Assembly (NCBI GenBank): GCA_964496595.1
Contig: CAZCAI010000166.1
Location: 1-9,741, forward strand
Source: JAAAOZ01 sp964496595
GTDB lineage: Bacteria > Chloroflexota > Anaerolineae > B4-G1 > SLSP01
DNA length: 9,741 nucleotides
Reading direction: 5' to 3'
Shown: piece by piece, positions 5,438-9,741 of the stretch
Numbering within the stretch: the first letter of the stretch is position 1
How the letters are laid out: each line of letters begins with the position of its first letter
Position numbers and translations under genes: made by a program
Notes under the pieces: generated by a model
What the model was told of the DNA's origin: nothing
The model's input: the letters and a program-made list of their open reading frames with translations, nothing else
Database searches by the model: none

Positions 5438-8374
5438 TCATTGCCGGATGATCACGGGCAGATAGAGCCGAACCACCGGCCAGAACGCAACATTCGAGAG
5501 CGGCGACCACGTCCCCGCCGCGGTTTGCGATTGGAGCGCGAAGTAGTGCGCGCCGCCGGCGTAGGGCGCGCTTGTGGTAAGCGTACCTTGCTGGCCCGGC
5601 AGCGTATCGGTGATGAGCATAGCCTGCGGCCAATTCGCCTCGGTGATGCGCGCCTCATGATAGCGCACGGTTGTCGTGACGGCGCCGGGCAGCGGCGTCC
5701 ATTGGAGCGTGGTCGTGAGCCGGCCCCCGCCCGTGAGCGCGTGCGTCACGCGCAGATCGCGCACGGCGGCGTTCGCCACCGTGATGTAGCCCTCGCGCAC
5801 CAACTCGTCGCTGCCGCCCGCGCCGGTGACGCGCAAGTACACGTCGTAGACGCCGGCCTCGGTGTACGTGTGCGTCGGATGCTGCGCCGTGGCGTCGATA
5901 GTCCCGTCATCGTCAAAATCCCACGCCCAGGCCGTCGGCCCATTCGTCGAGGCATCCGTGAACTGCACCGTGAGCGGCGCGTCGCCGCTGGTCGCGTCCG
6001 CGTGGAAAGCGGGCGTCGGCGGCGCGGCCTCGATCTCCAGGTAGTTGAGCATCGTGTACTCATCGAAGATCCCCATCGCCATCGTCAGTTTACGGTCGCG
6101 CACGGTGATGCGCTTAGTGCGCACGATGTAGGGAGCGGTTTTCTCATCATTGATAAAGACTGTGCCTTCAATCTCGATATAGTTGTGGAAGTAATGGTCG
6201 CTGCGTCCTTCCCAGCCCACGGAGACCGTCACGTCGTAGTCGCCGTTGGGCAGATCGAACTCGAAGGTCTTCTGGCGGCCCCAATCATCGTAGAGGATGC
6301 TGGCTTGCAGTGGATTGGGCGCGCTGCTGGCGTAACCGTACATCACGTGGGCCATATCGCCATACCAGCCATAGCCTAGCGAGGTGTCGGCCTCGTACTC
6401 GTTCCAGCCGATTTTCATATAGGTGTGACCGTCCACCACCAGCGGATCGGCGCTCGGCTCCCCGGCGGGGTCCTGGAAATTGATGTAGTAGTTACCGGGC
6501 GGCCCCTCGGCGCGGGGATGGGAGGCCGGCGGGCTGATGTCGGGGATCTCCGCAATCTCGCCGCCGTTCTTCAGCCCGATGAGGCGGCGCAGGTTGTAGA
6601 TGAAATCGTCATCGCGCGTGTAGCTCGTCAGCCCGCTGATGATTTTGGCGGCTTGCGCGTCGGCGGCGTTGGTCACATCGACCTGGGGCTGGCCGCCCGC
6701 CAGCACGTAGAGATACTCGTAGTCCTCCAGGCCGTCGCGCAGCATCTCCAGGCGGATCGAGGGCACGAAGCGGTGGCCGTTCGCGCCGTAGGCGATGGCG
6801 CTGTTATCCTCCGAGGGCGGGTAGAGCAGGAAGGTGTTGCCATTTTGCCCGTAGGCCATCGGCTCCGTCCAAGGATTTCTGCTCCAATCGGCGACGGCGT
6901 AGTAGGCGATGCCGCGCACGCGATAGCGCCACAGGAACCAGCCCGTGAGCTTGCCCTCGATGCCGGGATGATCCAGCGTAATGGGATTAAAATAAGGCGG
7001 GCGCGTCCCGTGCAGGAAGTAGACCCACGTCTCCTCGCCGTGGTCGCGCGCGCGGGCGTGGGAGACGGCGGGATCGTATTGGTTGAGCACCGGCAGCCAG
7101 ATATCGATGTGGGCGCCTGGCTGATCGTAGATCTCCGGCTTCGGTTCCTCCGAGACCATCAGCTTGAGATTGGGCGCGGCGGCGTGCGCGTGGCGCGAGT
7201 ACCAGGCCACGGCGTCGTAATCCGCCCGATCCTGCGGCTCGTTAGCGAAGTAGTAGTAGCCCTCATCGAGATAACCCAGGTTGGTGAGGTAGCTTTCGAT
7301 GGCCGCGAGGTAATCGAACCACGCGGTATTGTAGGCCGAGGTCGGATTTTGCAGCCAATCGCTGCTGCTGCGCGTCTGCCCGCAAAAGGTCGCGGGGCGC
7401 TGATCCTGCGAGGGGTCATTGTGCGCGAACGAGGCCATCATCCACGCGGGGAAGCCGGCGCCGCCGTTGAACCGCGCCGTGAACGTGCCATCTAACAGCC
7501 CTGTGCCGTCCAAATAGCGCGCGGCCAGATCCTCGAAGCCCCAGATGCCGTGCGGATCAGAAAACGTGTGCGTGCCACAATCGTACTCGATGAACGGCTC
7601 GGCGAAGGAGCCGCCGCCGGTCAGGCCGCCGGGCCACAGCGGCCCCTTGGGCGTCAGCCGGTGGTCGATGAAGTACTGCTTGATGGCATCGACGTAGCGC
7701 CAATACGCCTCGCCGGTACCGGAGACGCCGTACTTGCTCATGATGCTCTGGTGCGAGTAGTTCATCTGCGATTTGACGTGCAGATCGGCGGGGACGGCGA
7801 AATCGAAGACGTGGAGGGTCACGGGCACGCTGACGCCGCCGATGCTCACGTTGGCGCTGTAGTCGCCGGCGGGCGCGGCCTCCGGCACGGTGAGGCTGAA
7901 CCAGAAGGCCGTGTTCTCCCCGGCGGTGAGCGTGACGCTCGCGCCGTCATCCAAGGGCCACAGCGGATCGGGATAGGGGCCGGTGCGGCCCAGATTGTCC
8001 GTCGCCTGGTCGATCTGCACGTACTTGACCTGGTACAACTCCACCGTGATCCCCGCGCCGAAGTCGGGCGCGCCGATGACGACCGGTCCGCTGCTGGCGG
8101 GGCGCGCCGCCACGACGAACGGCTCGGTCTCATTGCGGGCCGCGTACACCTTCACGCCGCTGCCCGTCGCGGAGGGGACGGCGTCATCCTTGAAGACGCG
8201 GCGGCTCGGCGGGGCGGTCCACAGCGTCAGCGCCGAGGTCGATTCGTCGAGGCGGTAGGTGTAGATTTCGAGATCGGCCTGGGGCTGGGTGGAGGCGGCG
8301 CGTCCGGGGCGAGCCATGGACAACAAAAGGGATATGGCGATGAGAAGCGATAGCCAGGGTTTCATAGAGTTCAT
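5438..8374 (-). CDS. Secreted DUF4091/GH123-like multidomain protein
   Basis: Exported protein of 978 residues. A signal peptide is clear: MNSMKPWLSLLIAISLLLS followed by a likely cut after PGRA (about 27). Next come an N-terminal beta-sandwich (about 60-190) and a glycoside-hydrolase-like barrel (about 200-560). The barrel ends in the DUF4091 hallmark IRLEMLRDGLEDYEYL (540-555), preceded by the family-like NTFLLYPP (513-520). The segment YYYFANEPQD (373-382) holds the likely acid Glu379; GH123 enzymes have an Asp-Glu pair where this protein has Asn-Glu. Residues about 627-784 look like a galactose-binding or malectin-like module, about 785-868 are a PKD domain with WAWDFDDDGT, and about 872-964 are Fn3-like. 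The C-terminus is VVRLYLPVIIRQ. The likely role is binding or cleavage of an extracellular glycan, substrate unknown. Start chosen at ATG 8374 because AAAGGA at 8388-8383 lies 8 bases before it; ATG 8365 is an alternative, and the frame's upstream opening to 8437 would spoil the signal peptide. Confidence 0.88.
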   Translation of the reverse strand: MNSMKPWLSLLIAISLLLSMARPGRAASTQPQADLEIYTYRLDESTSALTLWTAPPSRRVFKDDAVPSATGSGVKVYAARNETEPFVVAARPASSGPVVIGAPDFGAGITVELYQVKYVQIDQATDNLGRTGPYPDPLWPLDDGASVTLTAGENTAFWFSLTVPEAAPAGDYSANVSIGGVSVPVTLHVFDFAVPADLHVKSQMNYSHQSIMSKYGVSGTGEAYWRYVDAIKQYFIDHRLTPKGPLWPGGLTGGGSFAEPFIEYDCGTHTFSDPHGIWGFEDLAARYLDGTGLLDGTFTARFNGGAGFPAWMMASFAHNDPSQDQRPATFCGQTRSSSDWLQNPTSAYNTAWFDYLAAIESYLTNLGYLDEGYYYFANEPQDRADYDAVAWYSRHAHAAAPNLKLMVSEEPKPEIYDQPGAHIDIWLPVLNQYDPAVSHARARDHGEETWVYFLHGTRPPYFNPITLDHPGIEGKLTGWFLWRYRVRGIAYYAVADWSRNPWTEPMAYGQNGNTFLLYPPSEDNSAIAYGANGHRFVPSIRLEMLRDGLEDYEYLYVLAGGQPQVDVTNAADAQAAKIISGLTSYTRDDDFIYNLRRLIGLKNGGEIAEIPDISPPASHPRAEGPPGNYYINFQDPAGEPSADPLVVDGHTYMKIGWNEYEADTSLGYGWYGDMAHVMYGYASSAPNPLQASILYDDWGRQKTFEFDLPNGDYDVTVSVGWEGRSDHYFHNYIEIEGTVFINDEKTAPYIVRTKRITVRDRKLTMAMGIFDEYTMLNYLEIEAAPPTPAFHADATSGDAPLTVQFTDASTNGPTAWAWDFDDDGTIDATAQHPTHTYTEAGVYDVYLRVTGAGGSDELVREGYITVANAAVRDLRVTHALTGGGRLTTTLQWTPLPGAVTTTVRYHEARITEANWPQAMLITDTLPGQQGTLTTSAPYAGGAHYFALQSQTAAGTWSPLSNVAFWPVVRLYLPVIIRQ

Positions 8375-8382
8375 TCGGGGGA

Positions 8383-8388
8383 TCCTTT
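8383..8388 (-). promoter_or_regulatory. Ribosome-binding site of the DUF4091 gene
   Basis: AAAGGA on the minus strand, 8 bases before ATG at 8374. It supports that start over upstream in-frame codons. Confidence 0.55.
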
Positions 8389-8444
8389 TAGATAGGCCGT
8401 TCCAAAAACAAGTGATTTTCCAAGGAAGAAGCGTCAAGTTTGGG

Positions 8445-8458
8445 AGATTTTAAAATCT
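8445..8458. promoter_or_regulatory. 14-bp perfect palindrome upstream of the DUF4091 gene
   Basis: AGATTTTAAAATCT is a perfect 14-base palindrome, 71 bases before the DUF4091 start codon. The half-site TAAAATCT is repeated directly at 8477-8484. It could be an operator for the DUF4091 gene, or simply AT-rich debris left where the toxin gene was cut. Close -35 and -10 partners are not evident; a TTGACG at about 8436-8431 has no matching -10 box. Confidence 0.3.
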
Positions 8459-8463
8459 TGGGA

Positions 8464-8728
8464 CTACCTTAGAGAGTAAAATCTTTGGGGGGCAACACGA
8501 AAGACATGCAATACACCATGTAAGGCAGCCCTGGCCTGAGACACGTCTAGGTGACGGCGCAATAAGTAAAACAACGTCGTCACGCTATGAGCCGCCAACA
8601 TACCATCCATCTGCCCAGATTCAGCGTAAGCCCTAAACTCGCGCAGCATTTTCATAGTGTGGTTGACGCTGTGCAATCACATCCAAAACCACGTTGAGAT
8701 CTAACAATACGCAGCGTTTAGAGACCAT
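8464..8728 (-). pseudogene. VapC-like PIN toxin, frameshifted and truncated
   Basis: From ATG 8728 the minus strand encodes MVSKRCVLLDLNVVLDVIAQ and reaches RQPHYENAARV, then a TAG at 8635-8633. In the next frame the same protein continues as AYAESGQMDGMLAAHSVTTL, then FYLLRRHLDVSQARAAL, and ends HVFRVAPQRFYSLR at 8464. The joined product, about 87 residues, has the PIN pattern: LLDLNVVLD with Asp10 and Asp16, then ARV(W)A-x-AE and AHSVTTL-x-YLLR. Reading TAGG as TGG (one extra A) restores V-W-A-Y-A-E, so a single-base insertion explains the break. PIN toxins are usually 130-145 residues, and the C-terminal part with the remaining acidic active-site residues is missing. It overlaps the antitoxin stop by 11 bases, as in coupled toxin-antitoxin pairs. 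An intact VapC would be a ribonuclease; this one should be inactive. Confidence 0.8.
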
Positions 8729-8960
8729 ATTTTTCAACCAGGTGTTCTTGATAAGCCTCTTCCGAAATATCAGAGGGCAAGATGCCGCTCAACTGACACA
8801 ACATCGGCAGATCTATTGCCGATGGCTCTTGCTGCGTTAAAGTCCGCAAATACGCTGTGATCAAGTTGGTCACTGTTGTTCGATTCTTTTCAGCATACTG
8901 CCGGATCGCTTCCATCAAACGTTCATCTAATTCCAACGTAAACGTATTCATTTCCGCCAT
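8718..8960 (-). CDS. Ribbon-helix-helix/DUF6364-like antitoxin
   Basis: Small protein of 80 residues. The N-terminal part, NTFTLELDERLMEAIRQYAE then KNRTTVTNLITAYLRTL, has the beta-strand and two helices of a ribbon-helix-helix DNA-binding domain. The tail, LPMLCQLSGILP through EEAYQEHLVEKYGL, matches the DUF6364-type pattern that ends in Y-x-x-x-L-x-x-KYG and would cover a PIN toxin. It precedes the VapC-like gene with an 11-base overlap (8718-8728), implying translational coupling. The start is ATG 8960, with GGGGGA (8973-8968) 7 bases before it; a GTG at 8981 is in frame but poorly placed. It is intact while its toxin is broken, so it may persist as a stand-alone repressor or cross-antitoxin, or may simply not have decayed yet. 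Confidence 0.82.
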   Translation of the reverse strand: MAEMNTFTLELDERLMEAIRQYAEKNRTTVTNLITAYLRTLTQQEPSAIDLPMLCQLSGILPSDISEEAYQEHLVEKYGL

Positions 8961-8967
8961 TGTGGTT

Positions 8968-8973
8968 TCCCCC
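8968..8973 (-). promoter_or_regulatory. Ribosome-binding site of the antitoxin gene
   Basis: GGGGGA on the minus strand, 7 bases before ATG at 8960; it favours this start over GTG 8981. Confidence 0.5.
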
Positions 8974-9035
8974 TTAATCACTCATGTCCCAAGAAACGAA
9001 AACAACTATCGCCAAATCCAGCATTATCACCTTCC

Positions 9036-9070
9036 ATCCAGGAGAACACTGTCCGATCCTGGCCTGGATC
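9036..9070. promoter_or_regulatory. Nested inverted repeats, candidate antitoxin operator
   Basis: ATCCAGG at 9036-9042 is reverse-complemented at 9063-9069, CCAGGA at 9038-9043 at 9057-9062, and GATCC at 9055-9059 at 9066-9070. The cluster lies about 76-110 bases before the antitoxin start, next to a TATAAT at 9084-9079. Ribbon-helix-helix antitoxins usually bind such dyads at their own promoter. A matching -35 box is not visible, so promoter and operator remain tentative. The rest of 8961-9128 shows nothing I can support. Confidence 0.3.
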
Positions 9071-9128
9071 ATACAATAATTATAACTACAAAGTGAGATT
9101 TTGGGAGGGTTGCAAAGACACGGAAGTC

Positions 9129-9587
9129 TTAGAGGCTTCCATCGTGGTCTCGCCCATAAGGCTGATCAAAGGTCGGGGCGTAGCTCTTGATGTCCAGGAC
9201 GGGCGAGCCGTCCAGCGCATCTAAGCCGACGACTTCGAGGACGTTGCCCGCGACCGCCAGCACGCGGACGGCGGTCACGGCGATGCGATTCGGGCGCGCG
9301 GGGCTGCGCGTGGCGAAGACGCCGCGCAGGGGACGGTCGCGATTGCGGCGCGGGTGAACCTGGAGCACATCCTCGTCCTCGCGGGCGCGATAGCGGTCAC
9401 AGTAGTAGAGCACGACCAGGTCGCTGCCCGGTTCCACACCTAACAGCCCGGCCTCATAGCGCGGCGCGACGACAATCTGCGTCCGCTGCGCCTGTAAGTC
9501 GGGAATGGATAATCCCCGTGGGTCGCCTTCCCGCTCGACGTGACCGATGGGAGTGAAGGTTATCGCCTGTGATACATCTGTTTTCAT
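9129..9587 (-). CDS. TrmO/TsaA-like tRNA methyltransferase
   Basis: Protein of 152 residues of the TsaA/UPF0066 family. The well-studied member TrmO (YaeB) uses S-adenosylmethionine to methylate N6 of t6A37 in threonine tRNA. Family landmarks present are FTPIGHVE (11-18), LVVLYYCDRYR (57-67), GVFATRSPARPNRIAVTAV (89-107) and LDALDGSPVLDIKSYAP (122-138). It matches the short single-domain form; E. coli TrmO is about 235 residues with an extra C-terminal domain. Deviations include RPNRIAV for the common RPNPIGL and KSY for KPY, so substrate or activity may differ. ATG 9587 lacks a clear Shine-Dalgarno. A TATAAT at 9632-9627 suggests a leader of roughly 33 bases made largely of heptad units. No partner genes adjoin it. 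Confidence 0.88.
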   Translation of the reverse strand: MKTDVSQAITFTPIGHVEREGDPRGLSIPDLQAQRTQIVVAPRYEAGLLGVEPGSDLVVLYYCDRYRAREDEDVLQVHPRRNRDRPLRGVFATRSPARPNRIAVTAVRVLAVAGNVLEVVGLDALDGSPVLDIKSYAPTFDQPYGRDHDGSL

Positions 9588-9600
9588 AGATAAAAATTGG

Positions 9601-9711
9601 GAATTATGAATTTAGAATTGCGAATAATTATACTAGGAAAAGATTCTAAATTCGCAATTCATCATTCGCAATTCCTCCGCAATTCCCCCCATTCATCATT
9701 CGCAATTCCTT
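9601..9711. repeat. Two opposed heptad repeat arrays upstream of the TrmO-like gene
   Basis: Four GAATNNN units (GAATTAT, GAATTTA, GAATTGC, GAATAAT) fill 9601-9628 on the plus strand. From 9650 the opposite orientation follows: ATTCGCA, ATTCATC, ATTCGCA at 9650-9670, irregular ATTC units to 9690, then ATTCATC, ATTCGCA, ATTCCTT at 9691-9711, ending in a run of nine T. GAATTGCGAAT at 9615-9625 and ATTCGCAATTC at 9650-9660 make an 11-bp inverted repeat around a 24-base centre. The units are the same as in the arrays at 2333-2436 and 4481-4529. The remainder to 9741 shows no gene. Confidence 0.85.
9627..9632 (-). promoter_or_regulatory. Possible -10 box of the TrmO-like gene
   Basis: TATAAT on the minus strand, 40 bases before the ATG. 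It overlaps the last heptad unit of the 9601-9628 array. The nearest -35-like hexamer, TTGCGA, sits inside the opposite array at a 19-base spacing, which is longer than ideal. Confidence 0.35.
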
Positions 9712-9741
9712 TTTTTTTATTTAGTTACATTCCTGTAAATT

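Noticed and set aside
4512..5465. Plus-strand open frame of 317 codons opposite the cupin gene
   Set aside because: It runs through the heptad array, the toxin remnant and the antisense of the cupin gene; no domain is visible.
6425..7495. Plus-strand open frame of 356 codons inside the DUF4091 gene
   Set aside because: Antisense shadow of a clear coding frame; composition is Arg/Gly/Val-rich and low in sense, with no family resemblance.
8974..9072. 32-codon minus-strand open frame just upstream of the antitoxin
   Set aside because: No ribosome-binding site, no recognisable motif, and it covers the inverted repeats that more likely belong to the antitoxin promoter.
9122..9140. Hairpin GGAAG...CTTCC over the TrmO-like stop codon as a terminator
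   Set aside because: The stem is short with a mismatch on the transcribed strand and no U-run follows it.

Overview
The window is a GC-rich bacterial chromosome segment in which every gene I can support lies on the minus strand, so the biological reading order is from high to low coordinates. The best taxonomic guess is Chloroflexota (Anaerolineae/Caldilineae-like). This rests on a large secreted protein ending in a YLPVIIRQ tail of the kind I associate with that phylum, the mix of YugP-type peptidase, DUF6364-type antitoxin and DUF4091 protein, and intergenic heptanucleotide repeats. It is an inference, not a proven assignment.

Layout, read along transcription. (1) 9741-9588: heptad-repeat spacer. 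(2) 9587-9129: a short TrmO/TsaA-like tRNA methyltransferase. (3) 8960-8464: a type II toxin-antitoxin module with an intact ribbon-helix-helix/DUF6364-like antitoxin and a VapC-like PIN toxin destroyed by a frameshift and a missing C-terminal part. (4) 8374-5438: a 978-residue exported DUF4091/GH123-like protein with a carbohydrate-binding-like domain, a PKD domain, an Fn3-like domain and the YLPVIIRQ tail. (5) 5339-4683: an SCP2-like/cupin fusion protein whose cupin metal ligands are mostly gone. (6) 4682-4539: a RelE/ParE-like toxin remnant with a stop at codon 2, then a perfect seven-unit heptad array. (7) 4456-3755: a YugP-family membrane zinc peptidase, closed by a good intrinsic terminator at 3708-3680. 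(8) From a strong sigma70-type promoter (3659-3632): two tandemly duplicated ABC-2 permeases (377 residues each) and an ABC ATPase, an exporter operon running towards the left edge. (9) 205-1: a 118-bp tandem repeat that runs into the 3' end of the ATPase gene and encodes its last 21 residues.

How the genes relate: only the exporter genes form a clear functional unit. The ATPase lacks the usual H-loop histidine, which suggests a second nucleotide-binding subunit encoded beyond the left edge. The other genes look like independent transcription units separated by repeats and toxin-antitoxin debris. I see no clearly new multi-gene system. The points most worth checking are the repeat-encoded ATPase tail, the GAATNNN heptad family (one array supplies a gene's ribosome-binding site and start codon), two independently wrecked toxin genes, the SCP2-cupin fusion with a dismantled metal site, and the DUF4091 protein with NEP where GH123 enzymes have an Asp-Glu pair.
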